Positions 1 through 10,579 of a stretch of 64,000 nt of DNA are shown here, piece after piece. The position numbers and the translations under genes were made by a program. Source of the DNA: Acanthosepion pharaonis. Taxonomy: Eukaryota; Mollusca; Cephalopoda; Sepiida; Sepiidae. The stretch spans positions 1,702,501 to 1,766,500 of the forward strand of contig CAHIKZ030005641.1 of NCBI GenBank assembly GCA_903632075.3. The letters are read 5' to 3'. The first letter of the stretch is position 1. The number at the start of each line of letters is the position of its first letter. The notes beneath the pieces were generated by a model that did no database searches, was not told the DNA's origin, and saw only the letters and a program-made list of their open reading frames with translations.

Positions 1-29
1 GCTGCTCGATGCTTCTTGAACACCGTGTA

Positions 30-820
30 AACAAATAAGACGTGAAATGGAGAGTTGCGCCGATTGTAGGACATAACACAGCAGACGTTCTGATTGCCTC
101 CGTACACCAGAATTCATCCAACAACTGCAGGAGAAAGTAATAGAAAACTCAGGCAAGGGAATGCGGGATTTAGCGCGGGAGGTGGGTGTTGCAATTTCAA
201 TTTGTTAAATTTGGCCTTGAATAAGGATCTCCGCTATCAGTCATACAAGGAGGTGTAAAGGCCAACTTCTTACTGAAAAAGCTCGAGAAAACCGTCTGAC
301 AATGACAAAGGAACTCCTAAACAAGGTGAAGTATCTTGCTGAACCAGGAACAATTTGGTTCTTCTCTGATGAAAATAATTTTTTGTCAGGACCAGCTGCA
401 CCAAACACAGAACAACAGATGGATTGCCTAGAATATGACGTTCCTCCAGTCATTAAAACCAAGTTTCCAAAAACTGTGATTTTGGAGTGTGTCGCCTGTG
501 TGGGTGTTGACATGCGACGTCACCTCTTTGAACAGTGTCCCAGGCTCAATTCAAATGGCTATGTGGAGTTGCTGAACATCGTGGCCAAGTCTTAGTTGAA
601 GAGGGTGGCTGCTGAAAGATTATATGTGTGGCAGAAAATTCCCTGCCACATCTCCAAGAAGAGTCAGAAGTGGTAGTCGGATACATTTTACGACTTCACT
701 AGCCCCAACGTCTGGTCTACTAACTTCCCTGGTTGTAATCCAACCAATTATGTGGGGCGCGGTTGAAAAAACACTAACTGTACTACCTGTAACACCAAGG
801 CTCAGCTGATAGACAGGATG
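30..820 (+). pseudogene. Tc1/mariner-like transposase, broken
   Basis: Pieces in different frames read as a Tc1/mariner DDE transposase. About 110-180 resembles the helix-turn-helix linker (RTPEFIQQLQEKVIENSGKG), 300-380 gives WFFSDENNF around the catalytic Asp, 400-450 gives HQTQNNRW in another frame, 440-590 gives VPPVIKTKFPKTVIL and VGVDM, about 640-670 resembles the PCHTS region, and 750-770 gives WGAVEK. At least two frameshifts (near 380 and 430) and several stops show it is dead. The frame can be followed to about 820, where a Gypsy LTR begins, so the transposon appears to have been the target of that insertion. In life the family cuts and pastes DNA at TA sites. The family call is confident; the subfamily is not. 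Confidence 0.8.
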
Positions 821-821
821 A

Positions 822-1049
822 TGTGGGGCCAAAGTCGGGACCACAGAAGGAAAACATGGAACACGGATTAGATATAAGAAAGATATATTAACAAAAGGTT
901 ACAGAGATAGTGTAAGCGGAGCTTACTATATGTTAATGTCAACTGCTGGTAGTCGTACGCGGCTCTCACTGTCTCTCTCTCGAGTGTTGTGTCGCATACT
1001 TAATATAGACCTGGAAGAGTCTATTGTGTAAGTAGTTTCCGATCTCACA
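822..1049 (-). repeat. Ty3/Gypsy 3' LTR
   Basis: The block begins TGTGGGG and ends CTCACA on the plus strand, so in element sense it starts TGTGAG. It directly follows (minus sense) a polypurine tract, as expected for a 3' LTR. It shares blocks such as AACACGGAT and ACAGATATATTA-like text with the solo LTR at 14894-15237. The right end is well fixed by the polypurine tract. The left end is set by where transposase similarity stops, so it could be off by a few bases. Confidence 0.65.
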
Positions 1050-1061
1050 TACCCCCCTTCC
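1050..1061 (-). other. Polypurine tract of Gypsy element
   Basis: In minus-strand sense this reads GGAAGGGGGGTA immediately before the LTR start TGTGAG. That is the classic primer site for plus-strand DNA synthesis in LTR retrotransposons, and it fixes the element orientation as minus. Confidence 0.75.
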
Positions 1062-1095
1062 AAGAGTTTTCTTTTTGAAAAGGAGAGAAAAAAAT

Positions 1096-2190
1096 AAAAC
1101 TGTTAATACTTTTTCCTCTTGGTATTTACATATAGCGGTTGAGTAAATTTCCTTTTCCTTCCTGAGCGTCGCACTTCAGGAGAGACTTGAGGCTTGTCGA
1201 GATCGAACTAAAGATCTTGATGCGTGAGCCACAGCTTTTCGCGAACCATCTGGCAGTTTGTGTAATCTGCAAGCACCAATGCCTCACGGGCTTGCATCAC
1301 TTGCGACTATAATGTCGAGACTAGGGTCGTAATGGGTGAGAGAGATGTTTGAAGTAAGAGTTTTCTTGATCTTCTCGAATGCGTCTTGGCATTCCGGGGT
1401 CCATGACCATGGTTTATCCTTTTTTAAGAGTTGGTTGAAAGGCCCTCTCAAATTTTGCATGTTCTTAATGAACCCTTGGTAAAAGTTAGCAAGGCCGCGG
1501 AAGCTTTGTAACGCTTGAACGTTATCTGGGACCGGCATGTTTCTGATTCGGCTCGTATTTGATTGGACTTCTTTTTTACGTAGGTGCTGCCCACTCGCTG
1601 CAATCTGTTTTTGATAGAATACCTGCTTGTTCGAGTCTATCTAACTCTTTGTTGATTTGCTCTAGAGCAGCGAAAGGGACATTCCGATTCTTTTTGAATA
1701 CCGGTTGTGCACCGTCCTTCACCTTGAACTTAGCTTTCATTTTAGTACATTTCCCAAGGCCGCCAGAAAAAACCTGGGGAAATTGTTGTTTGAGTTCCTT
1801 TTTAGATTTACCAAATTGGACGTTGTACTTTGTATCTTGCGACAAAATGTACTCATTGGGCAATCCCAAAGATTGAATTTTTCTATCAAATCTGTTCCAA
1901 ATAAGTTATCTGAAGTTTTCAATACGTAGGCTTTGAGCTTTTTAGTAACTCCATTTAGTGTTACTGTAAGTATTACCTCGCCTAAAATGTTAATCTTTTC
2001 GCCAGTTACGGATTTTGCTTTTTTTATCCGTTTTTAATAAGGTCGGCTTGTTTAATTTTCGCCAAGTACGCCAGTTAATGGTTGAAAGATCGGAACCCGA
2101 GTCAAGCTGGAATTTAATGGAATTGTTGAAAATATCCACAGTTACATATTTCCTTAAATTCCCATCGGCAGTATCGTCAGATTGAGCTTG
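1096..2190 (-). pseudogene. Ty3/Gypsy pol remnant (protease, RT edges, RNase H start)
   Basis: Reading right to left on the minus strand: an aspartic protease with active-site DSGS (codons at about 2095-2103) and LFGTDLIEKFNLWD (about 1870-1910); the N-terminal part of reverse transcriptase (1576-1869) ending EWAAPT then YVKKKSNQIR; then directly the post-RT connection domain (1284-1538) beginning VPDNVQALQSFRGLANFY and running to RNase H IVASDASP; then about 1100-1200 a basic tail (RRSGRKRK) like the end of a Gypsy integrase polyprotein. The catalytic RT core with YxDD is missing between the WAAPT block and the VPDNV block. Most of RNase H and integrase is also missing. It resembles the K02A2.6-like group of metazoan Gypsy elements. 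It cannot encode an active polymerase. Confidence 0.85.
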
Positions 2191-2240
2191 CCTAATTTTA
2201 TTTTGGGGTTTTCTCGTTCTGTTGGCGTACCAGCACGAAG

Positions 2241-3254
2241 TTAAAGTATGCCCACTTTTATTGCAATTTTTGCAATATTTTTGTTCTTAACTGGACAGAA
2301 TTTCATCCAATGCCATTTACCACAATGGTAACATGGTCCGGGCGGTTTCTTTAACCTATTTGGGTTTTGGTTACTGCGGAATTTAGGACATGAGATTTGC
2401 ATTTTGTCTTTTTGAGTGTAATAGGAGGTAGACTTGCTTCTGATTTTATTAATCTGAGCCACACCTGATTCCACGATAGTGTTTGAGTCACACTTTACAG
2501 ATATCACTCTTTGACAGTCCTCTGCCAGTTTTTGGAGAGTCAATCCTTGTTCGTTCTCAAGCTTGGTCAGTACCCGTCATCTGACTTCGGCGTCTTCTGC
2601 AGATACTAAACCTTGTGCGAAAATCAAGCACTTGAAATCATCGGCAGTCAGTTCGGCTAGTTTAAAATCATTACAGAGCTTGTTTACCGATGCTGCAAAC
2701 GTTAGAAAATCTTGCTGGTTGTCTTTGACTGTTTTCAGGCATTTCCAACGTTTGTGGAACAAGGTTGTGTTAGGCCCGAATAGTTCCGATAGGAGCTTAA
2801 TAGTCTCTGAAAAATCCAAGTCAGTGGTTTTCTTGGGTAGTATGAAGTCTACGAACCTACTATGTTCTGTAGTTCCCAGTTTTCTCAATAGTAGACGTAC
2901 CTTTTTTTACTGGGCCATTGTTCAGTCTACGTTGAAAGTATCTTCGTAGCGCCTGTAAAATGCCTCGAACATTTTGTCGTTCTCTGGTACGTATTCAAAG
3001 GTTTCCATTGAATTGTAGATTGTACTCTGGGAGAATATTGTATCTTTTTCAGAGTTTGAGCCTTTTAATGCATTTACGAGCAATTCTTTAACTTGTTTCT
3101 GTTGTAGTTCAGCATTCTGAAGCGTAATTTGTTGGAATTCCATTTGTTTTTTATGTAATTCCAAAAATAGTTGTTGTTGTCTTTCTTCTGCTTTTTGTTG
3201 CTGATCCATATTTGCTTTTAGCATTTGGGCAATTACTTTTTGAAAATCTTCCAT
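2241..3254 (-). pseudogene. Ty3/Gypsy gag, frameshifted
   Basis: Three consecutive minus-strand open segments (3254-2922, 2888-2577, 2543-2241) form one gag. The N-terminal part is a Gln/Lys-rich coiled-coil-like stretch starting at ATG 3254 (MEDFQKVIAQMLKANMDQQQ). The middle part has the capsid-like block (LLSELFGPNTTLFHKRWKCL). The C-terminal part carries a zinc knuckle CYHCGKWHWMKFC (CX2CX3HX4C), the spacing typical of K02A2.6-like Gypsy gag. Frameshifts near 2900 and 2560 break the chain. Gag would package element RNA in virus-like particles. No 5' LTR is recognisable to the right, so the element is also 5' incomplete. Confidence 0.85.
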
Positions 3255-3950
3255 ATTTAGGCAAACAAAAATTACAGCGATTTTTTGTTGCTTTGAAACC
3301 CGTGTACCAAGGGGAGGTACACAAAAAAATCTTGATACTTTTTTTTTTCTTTTACAAAAAAAAATGGACAGACAATTAGTTAAACTTATGTGTTTAGCTT
3401 TTTTTGAGATTCCGTGGTTCCGTTAATTTTAACGTAATTGTATAAATTTTCACCACACTTATTATGTATTTATTTTTTTTATAGAGGTACCAAAAAGAGA
3501 AAACTCGCCTCAGTAAATTTGAGGAGAGAATAATTTTATGCACGAGTTCAACCCAGTTACATAAAAAAAAAATTTTAGATAGTTTTTTTCGAAAACTTGT
3601 GTCGTAAATAGTACTTGGCTCTTGTGTTGTCAGTTTGTTTTATGAACAAACTGTTTTTTGTGTGTGTGGGTGGGTGTGTAAGAAATCGTTCTCGTAATGT
3701 TATTTGGACAGACTCTTCATCTACCTCTTCACCTTCTTTCACATCTATTCTGTGATTTACCAAAATAACAACAGCCACTGTCTGGCATATTTTCTCTTAA
3801 TACCAATCTAGATAAGATGATTCATTTAAGTCTCAGTCCAAGAGAAGTTTATATGCTTAATCCTTAGTCTCTCATTTGTGCAAATGCCAAAGGTCTGTGT
3901 GAGGAAAATGTAATTGCTTGTGCACTTCCTGATCGATTTCCATTCCCACC
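3255..3950. other. AT-rich stretch right of Gypsy gag
   Basis: Contains the presumed leader of the Gypsy element followed by A- and T-homopolymers and unrelated sequence. I see no LTR copy, primer binding site, exon or recognisable repeat. Confidence 0.4.
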
Positions 3951-3954
3951 TAGT

Positions 3955-4055
3955 CATGCTTTGGACAATTTCTTACATTCGCTTATTATATTTTATTCTC
4001 TCTCTCATCCTTCTATATGTCAATGAATGCTGGACAATTTCTTCACAGATGCAAC
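3955..4055 (+). pseudogene. Short RTE-like LINE fragment
   Basis: Translates in part as LLYVNECWTISSQMQQ, matching the segment just after the RT domain of the RTE-type LINEs seen elsewhere in the window (YGSECWTISSQ at 26100-26150 minus and 44550 minus). Only about 30 codons remain. The following GTAAGT is probably coincidental. Confidence 0.5.
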
Positions 4056-4438
4056 AGGTAAGTTTTAAGGAAAGGGAAAAATATACTTATTATAAGAATC
4101 AAAAACGGACATTTGAAATTTATATTAAATAATTCATATCAAAATTCAACTAACAACTTTGTGAGGCTGCAAACCTATTGACCCACCCTGATAGATAGAT
4201 AGATAGGTTTGAACAGGATGAGACATACTTTCTTCATATTTGCTAAACTTAAAGTTAATCTGTAACAAAGCCAGGAAAATCTTGTCTTCTTCAAAAATTG
4301 TAGCAGAATTGTTCTGTCACTAAATTAGTCTTCATTGTTTCCTGTGACCTTACACCACATTTCAACTAAATTGTCTATTCCATCATATCAAGCTGAGGCA
4401 AAAGTTTCTAGCAATATTTTGACAAAATCCTTCAGTGA

Positions 4439-5098
4439 TTTTTTTTTTTTTAAGCATTACGCCCCGAGCAAGGCGTGAAGCCACTAGGATGCAGGGGGTT
4501 GCAGAAGATTTGGAGCGAGAGCAGATAGGAGTGATAGAAGAAAGGATGAGGAGAAGGGTAGTGGGTAGATCAAGGTAACTGGAGGTGTCGATTAACATTA
4601 CATTTGAATAGCTGGAGATTATAGCTCTCAGGGAAACAGTAATAGGGAAGGGTGTTCCACAGGCGAGAGGTACGAGAGATGAAGCTATTGGAGTAGAAGA
4701 GACGGCTACATTTAAAAGTTTCTACAGTAAAAGGGTGAGAGCGGGATGCCAGCCTCGTAGGGGGCTTGAATTCATGAAGTCTGGGAACCAGTGAAAGCAG
4801 ATCATCGGAGCAATTTCCATGAAAGTATTTGTAAAAAAGACAGAGAGAGGCGACGGCGCGTCTGTGAGAGAGAAACTGTAGACGATATGCCAGATCAGGG
4901 GCAATTATATTACATATCCGCCTCTGGATCTTGTCAAGAACTCTGAGGTAAACAGAAGGTGCACCAGACCATATATGGCAGCAATACTCCATGCAAGGGC
5001 GAATGGTTGATTTGTAGATTTGAAGTATCGATTCTGGTGAGAAAAATTTCCTGGCGCGGCACAGAGAGCCAACTAAATTCAGAACTTCATTATTCAGT
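4439..5098 (-). pseudogene. LINE 3' end (family L1a in this window), with poly(A)
   Basis: A 5'-truncated non-LTR retrotransposon. The minus-strand ORF 4992-4570 encodes the ORF2 C-terminus: MEYCCHIWSGAP, DKIQRRICN, LSHRRAVASLCLFYKYFHG, TSRLWNTLPY and a final LFKCNVNRHLQLP stop. Upstream codons (to about 5098) add KFFSPESILQIYKSTIRP. After the stop comes the family 3' tail (CCTGCATCCTAGTGGCTTC) and an A-run at 4439-4452, the expected mark of target-primed reverse transcription. It is well preserved compared with its relatives and so probably fairly recent. Seven or more related ends occur in the window. Confidence 0.85.
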
Positions 5099-5160
5099 TA
5101 TCATTTCACAGCACACTGTATCAAATTTTAATTTCAATTTACGCCACTTATGTTATATTT

Positions 5161-5760
5161 CATAGTAAAGGAACTTTTCCAGTTAGGAATTGATTAAAAT
5201 ATTTTTTTCAATATTTTAAAACCTTTTACGCAAAGGTTGTTGTATTAACACGACTTCTCCTCCATATTCTACAAGGGTTTGCTGCCTGATTTTCCAAAAT
5301 TAGAATAGGCAGCAAATTACGTGACTGATTTCTTTGCCCAGTCGAAGGATTTTTCTTTAACAAGGGAAAGAACTGATTTGATTTATTTATTGAATTTATC
5401 AAGTCCAGAAATCGTTCTTAAGATTTAGCTCCAAATAATCATTTCTCAAGTTCTAAGGTCTTCGAGAACGTTATCTTTTATTATCAGCTTAATTGTTCCA
5501 TTTTCTAATTGACTATTTTCGCTAAAATAAAGGCGAAATTAAGATTTTTTGCATAGTATGCCTCGCACAAGTAATGAAGTATCGAATATACTTTAGAAAC
5601 ACCTTTAAGATTTATGTAATATTATAGAAAAATGACGCCATATTCTTACCTATCAGAGAGCCAACCACATGTCAGTGTTGAAGCAAAGATCCCAAATAAA
5701 TAAGAATTTAAATTATTCTTTTAAAAAAAGTGAAATCTTGCATTCTTAAAAATTCATAGC
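5161..5760. repeat. Tandem segmental duplication, left copy (contains relic of transporter exon 3)
   Basis: Aligns with 5786-6460 through shared blocks: TTAAAATATTTTTTTCAATA, GCCCAGTCGAAGGATTTTTC, TAGCTCCAAATAATCA and GCCAACCACATGT. The two copies differ by indels and many substitutions, so the duplication is old. It includes coding-like sequence at 5650-5717. Confidence 0.85.
5650..5717 (-). pseudogene. Duplicate of SLC22-like exon 3 (possible alternative exon)
   Basis: On the minus strand this reads NNLNSYLFGIFASTLTCGWLSD followed by a split AG codon and a strong donor GTAAGA. The true exon 3 ends SYFLGAFAATVTCGWLSD plus AG and GTAAGA. Only conservative changes separate the two in the last 20 residues. 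Upstream of it an in-frame TAA and loss of the MNLVCDREEF segment show that the first half has decayed. However, a T-run followed by AAAAG lies just before 5717. Splicing there would give a 68-bp exon with the same entry phase (0) and exit phase (2) as the real 104-bp exon. Either a dead relic or a shortened alternative exon; sequence alone does not decide. Confidence 0.6.
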
Positions 5761-5785
5761 ATAATTACTCAGACACTATATTCCA

Positions 5786-6500
5786 TAGTGAAGGAATTGG
5801 TTAAAATATTTTTTCAATATGTTAAAACCGTTCACACAAATGTTGTTGTATAGAATAAAGCATAAAACTTTCTGAAGTTAACAAAATTAATGAATATGTT
5901 GTTCGCGTTCACACAACGTCTCATCAGAATTCACGAGAATTTGCTGCTTGATATTGACAACAAAAAGAAAAGGCTTTATCATGCAGCAAAATGTGCGATT
6001 GATTTCCTTGCCCAGTCGAAGGATTTTTCTTTAACAAGGGAAAGAATTGATTTGATTTAGTTATTGAAATTATCAAGTCCAGATATCGTTCTTAAAATTT
6101 AGCTCCAAATAATCAATTTTCAAGTTCTAAGGTCCTTGAAAACGTTATCTTTTCAAACGTCAAAATCTCCTTTTAAAAATTTGCAAACCATTTCAGAAAC
6201 ATCCTTGCACCTACTGCCTTATTATTATCAGCTTATGTGATCCATTTTCCTTAGACTAAAAGTGACATTAACATTTTCCGCATACAGCCCTCAGAAAGTA
6301 TGCTCGCACAAGTAATATAAAGTGCCGAATACACTTTAGAGGCACCTCTAAGATTTAACCAACTTTGTAATAAAATGATGCTATTGTCTTACCTGTCAGA
6401 CAGCCAACCACATGTTACTGTTGCAGCAAAAGCTCCAAGAAAATACGAAAGCATAAAATAAGTCTTAAATTCCTCGCGGTCGCAAACCAAATTCATCTAA
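5786..6500. repeat. Tandem segmental duplication, right copy (with functional-looking exon 3)
   Basis: Partner of 5161-5760. The offset between matching exon ends is 743 bases. It holds the intact exon 3 and part of the neighbouring intron. Confidence 0.85.
6393..6496 (-). CDS. SLC22-type organic cation transporter, exon 3 (TM2)
   Basis: A 104-bp minus-strand exon bounded by acceptor TTTTCTCATTTTAG and donor GTAAGA. It encodes 34 residues starting MNLVCDREEF, then a hydrophobic helix ending FAATVTCGWLSD with a split AG for Arg. The motif G-W-L-S-D-R after TM2 is the major-facilitator signature (GxLSDR), and NLVCD after the big loop is typical of SLC22 transporters (WxLVC). SLC22 proteins move organic cations or anions across the plasma membrane. 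Entry phase 0 matches exon 2 and exit phase is 2. The next exon should begin with the base completing Arg and should lie left of the window. A decayed tandem copy sits at 5650-5717. Confidence 0.85.
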
Positions 6501-6559
6501 AATGAGAAAAGATAGAAATGACCAAATAAATTTCTGTTTGAAATTCTAAGGTGATGAGG

Positions 6560-6680
6560 TATAATCATTTACATTGTTTACATTCGGACTAATGTCCTTA
6601 TCTTCGTTGTTTTTATCACAACGTGCTGGCTGCTGTGCTCTCCGGTCTTCTTCCAGTATATTTCGATCCGGGTAACCTTC
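6560..6680 (-). repeat. SINE family B fragment
   Basis: Text such as TTTACATTCGGACTAATG, TTATCACAACG and CTCCGGTCTTCTTCC matches the body of the family B SINE copies at 29835-30175 (same orientation) and 26405-26765 (opposite). Diverged. Confidence 0.6.
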
Positions 6681-7104
6681 AGTGAATTTCTTATTGAAGA
6701 CTTTATATAAACTATAGGATAGACTGTTCCGCTATTCATGTCAAGAGATATCTCGTCAAGTTTTTATCATACTGCTATAAGATCTTATTCTTCTGAATAA
6801 ATGTGTTCAGTGAAAAGCGTATTTACCTTTGTCGCAAAAGTCGTTTCTAAAAACATTTCCAAACGGTTTCTCTTACGGTGAACCCTGTATATATCATTTT
6901 TAGGTCAATATAGACATTGAATTTGATTCAAATCTCTGGCACATCCGAGCGTGAATTCCGTATTGTATTTATTTCTCCTATGTTCAAAAATGGTTCAGCA
7001 GATGAGAAGATGTGATGATTGATAAAGACTGTGAAGATAGTTCGGTTGGAAGTAGCATGTATCCTAAATGAATTGCAGAAAGTAAGAGATAAAAATTTGA
7101 CATG

Positions 7105-7250
7105 TGTTCGTAGCGTAGCGGTTATCGATACAGAAATTTCGAATTCTGACCAAGTATGTTCATTTTCGCACAAATACTCTTAGAGAAATTATAAATCCAT
7201 TTCATCTCCCTCAGCTATGGATTGAATAGCAGAATTATTCTAGTCTACAA
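7105..7250 (+). repeat. SINE family A (tRNA-related)
   Basis: The head has a tRNA-like A box (TAGCGTAGCGGTTATCG) and B box (TTTCGAATTCTGACC). The tail (TCGCACAAATACTC, AGCTATGGATTGAATAGC) is shared with copies at 7845, 18005, 45755 and 51955. Such elements are transcribed by RNA polymerase III and moved by LINE proteins. Confidence 0.65.
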
Positions 7251-7271
7251 AAAGGACCAAATTCAAAACTG

Positions 7272-7655
7272 GTGAGGCTTTCAAGTCCACACCGTAAAGT
7301 TCTACTTACGACAGAAACCATCTCAAGCGGTATGGCTATGAACCTATACTCCACAGGAGAGTCTAATGGGACAGAGAAGGGGGAGGAAAAAGATGATACA
7401 TTGGCACACTACAATCTCTTTTGGGTGATGTCCACACATTTATATTGGCCAACGAATTTTGTGACTATCAATAGATATAATACGTTTGCAAGTTATGGAA
7501 AAGATTCAAATACAGAAAAAAATGTTCCCCACATAAATTCTCAGAGAAAAATAATGGTCAGGGTCTCGTTTCTTGTGTTCCAATACTTCCTAATTTCAAA
7601 AGTAGTAAAGAAAAGCAGGAAGAAAAGATCAAAAGTCACCTCCATGAAGACATAA
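7272..7655 (+). other. 127-codon open frame, not recognised
   Basis: Open from ATG 7272 but with low-complexity, Lys-rich C-terminal sequence, no domain I recognise and no convincing splice sites. It lies in a transporter intron on the opposite strand. Probably chance. Confidence 0.15.
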
Positions 7656-7844
7656 TATACTGGCGAGAGCAAAATGGACAGCCCGGATTAAGAGCTACAA
7701 ATTTGAAACGTCAGAATCAACTAATTCCAGAATTTTTTGATTGATTCGTTTTTTATGACTTATTCAAGCCAGAAAATATTTTTAGATTGTAAGAATTATT
7801 TTTTGAGATAATAATGATTTAGTGATACAACGTTTACTAATTAA

Positions 7845-7975
7845 CCTATAGCTGGGGGAAGAAGAAATGCATTCATACCTTCACCAAGGAAGTGAATATA
7901 ACGTACTCAAATTGAAACTCGGCTCTCCGATTAACAATTCCGAGCTATTATCCATTACTCCACCGTCTCATCAAT
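7845..7975 (-). repeat. SINE family A, minus copy
   Basis: Reverse complement of the family A structure: tail ACCTATAGCTGGGGG first, then TTCATACCTTCACC, then a tRNA-like head (CGGCTCTCCGATTAACAATT, CCATTACTCCACCG). Very similar in layout to 51955-52145. Confidence 0.65.
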
Positions 7976-8164
7976 GCTTATAGCACCTGTTATTCTCACA
8001 TAACAGAAATTTAAATATTTGAGAAGTGTTAAAAAAAAACACAGAAATGTGATATAGAAATCCGAAGGCAGATTCAAATAGCGAAAGAAAATATAAACGA
8101 AGCATTAAAAACAGGAAGAATATGTTAGATAATATCACTCTCCTTATATGGCAGTGAATAGTCA

Positions 8165-8480
8165 ACAATTTTGTCACATTTGAAGAAGAGACTTCAAGTA
8201 AGTGGGAAGGATACTGAGAATATCATGGATGGAATATGTGAGCAAAGAGGAATTTTTACGAAAAACAAAAGCTCTACTTGTCCTAAGAATAAAAAGAGAC
8301 AGTTGAAACGTCTGGAATGTATAATGAAGAAAGCTTGCTTGGAGAATTTAACACGCATAGGACATTGAATGCAAAAGGAGCAGAGAGAGACATTGAATAT
8401 GCTATCTAGCTAGCATATACAGATGGATGGCAGCACGGGGACTAGGAGTGATAGTAGGCTAACAAACATTATTTGGACCT
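8165..8480 (+). pseudogene. RTE-like LINE C-terminal fragment
   Basis: The frame 8171-8365 contains KKRQLKRLECIMKKACLENL, a diverged match to the C-terminal region of the RTE-type LINE copies in the window (KRQLRFLGHIMRKEGLENL-like; compare 51240-51300). Truncated at both ends and without RT motifs. Confidence 0.6.
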
Positions 8481-8888
8481 ATAAAAGATAAGAGATTGTA
8501 AGGGATCATCATTACCAATATTCTAGAAGGATACATGAGTTTCAGAGTGTGTGTGTGCTTTACAAAACTAAGCTGAAAGCTATTCGCCAAACGTTAGTTC
8601 CTCTCTTAATGGGAGTCATGTTCTGTTCACCGTTTGGAAGTCCTAGAGGAAGTTTTTTGGTTCGTTTTTTTTTTTTGTTGTTTTTTTTAGGTAAATGCTG
8701 CTTTTATACTAACGTCTCACCTGATTACATATCCAAGAGAAGTAATATACAATTTTGTCATTCATGCTTTGTTTATTTTTCCACTTGTGTATGTGGGTGT
8801 TACACTGAACAAGGAAGCCAGAACGTATACTTTTTCGTAGAACAACGCTTGGTCAAACGTTGCTTTATTCACCCAAAAAATACATAAT

Positions 8889-9273
8889 TGTGTATCATGC
8901 TTTATTGTAGGTCACATTTATGCTGATATTTTGAACATTAAACATTGTACAAAAGTGAAACTTGGTACACTGAAAGATTCTTAGTAGGTAAGTATGCAGT
9001 GAAAATTTCAGTCGTATTGATAATAAACATATAAAGTTTATGTATTTTAAAGTGCTTTCAACTGTATCGTGCTTTATTGCAGGTTTACAAGAATGCCACT
9101 GAAATGACGTCTGACGGTTACAGAAAAGACACGGATTGTTTTAGGCCTTATCAACAAGCTCAAAGATAAGCCTTCTGTGAGAATCTTTCAGTGTACCAGG
9201 TTATACATTTATACAATATTCAGTATTTAAAATGTCAACAAAAATGTGACCTGCGCAATAAAACGAGATACAC
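8889..9273. mobile_element. Palindromic MITE with ~100-bp inverted arms
   Basis: The left arm begins TGTGTATCATGCTTTATTG and runs through GTCACATTTATG and TGGTACACTGAAAGATTCT. The reverse complement of the right arm reads TGTGTATCTCGTTTTATTG, GTCACATTTTTG and TGGTACACTGAAAGATTCT. The arms span roughly 8889-8985 and 9178-9273. A third partial copy of the end (GTATCGTGCTTTATTGCAGG) lies inside at 9064. A small hairpin (GGCCTTATC / GATAAGCC) sits near 9150-9176. No transposase is present. This is the structure of a non-autonomous DNA transposon. Confidence 0.7.
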
Positions 9274-9279
9274 AGTTTA

Positions 9280-10570
9280 ATGGAGTTGAAATTGGAAATT
9301 CTTTTATTACACGGCATATTCATCTGATTTTTTCCACTTAGGTTTATCCTTTGTTTAGATCAATAAAACATCTCTTATGGAGTTAAATATTTAAAATCGA
9401 TAAATAAAATAATAATAAGGAATAAGTAAAAAAAAAAAAAAAGAAATAATACATTTTCCTATGAGGCTAAGAGTAAAGGAAGCAGAAATATGATTATCCT
9501 ACTTGGTTTTATCAAACGACGTTAGGTGGCGCTGATGAACGCAAATATTTAACTCGCTGTTTTTCTCCCTTTTGCTCAAAGATGTAGAACCACTTGGTAA
9601 TTATATTCCCACTGAAGAACAATATTTTCCTTGGTCTATTAACGACTGAAATATCTACTTTCCAACAACATTGTTCGAACGTGCCTTGAAGCCATACTCA
9701 TGAAGTAATTTGGTCATTCCAGCAGTTAAATACTTTTATCTTCTTTCTTTCTTTCTTTGTCTCACTGAAACCAAAAATCTCTTTTCTCCACCTTCCACGC
9801 GATTAAAATGGAATATTACATTATTTATAAGGTATTGACAGGAAACGTTAAACACTTCTTTCTTTGAAACCGAGTAATGTCTGTTCCCTCTTTCTATGCA
9901 ATCAAAACGGAATATTCCATTATTAAATGTGTTTTTCTCAGGTTGTAACCGTAGTGTAAACTAACGAATGGAGGGACAAGCACAATTATAACAGGTTGTG
10001 GCGGACTTCACCACATTAATTTAACTTTAGATTAGGAAACAGCGCTGACACAGAAAAGGATAAGCCAAAGACATTGTTATACATAAAATATGTATTTAAC
10101 AAGATGTACAATATCAAACAAGGATGTGAAAGAAAGCATGCATTTAAATAAGAAAAGTTTGAAATAGACAAGAGTTGTCTCTCTTTATCTGTTATTTTAG
10201 TATTTCAAAGTTCACTGGAATAATGTTCATGAGAGTCTCTTATAATGACTGCTCTTGAAAGATTTGCCGTGTTAAAAAAAGATTATGTGAGTATATACAA
10301 GGTATGTTCAGCATGTGAGTGAGAAGGTTGGCGCATGGTTTCAATTGTCGTGGATTCGTTTGGCAGCTGAATTCTCACTAATTAGGTAAGAAAAATTCTT
10401 GCTTAAATAAGTGACTGTAGGCTCCTGATCGCTGCGCGTGAAGAATTATTCTTCAGTGATTGGATTTTAAGCTAACAGACAGCATTCTTACCAGCTTTAA
10501 TTATGAATCATGTTTGTTGGTCGCATATGTCAAGTATGTCAATCAATAATATAAGCGATACTGAAAAAAT
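9280..10570. other. Transporter intron 2 sequence
   Basis: Part of the 4.1-kb intron between exons 2 and 3. I see a poly(A) run near 9428 and a repeated motif (GGAATATTCCATTATT near 9905, GGAATATTACATTATTTATA near 9810, GGGATAGTCCATTATTTATG at 28195), which suggests an unnamed dispersed repeat. No exon seen. Confidence 0.4.
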
Positions 10571-10579
10571 CTTACTCAC

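Noticed and set aside
4052..4060. GTAAGT donor after CAACAG on the plus strand
   Set aside because: Lies at the end of a LINE fragment, with no matching exon or acceptor found.
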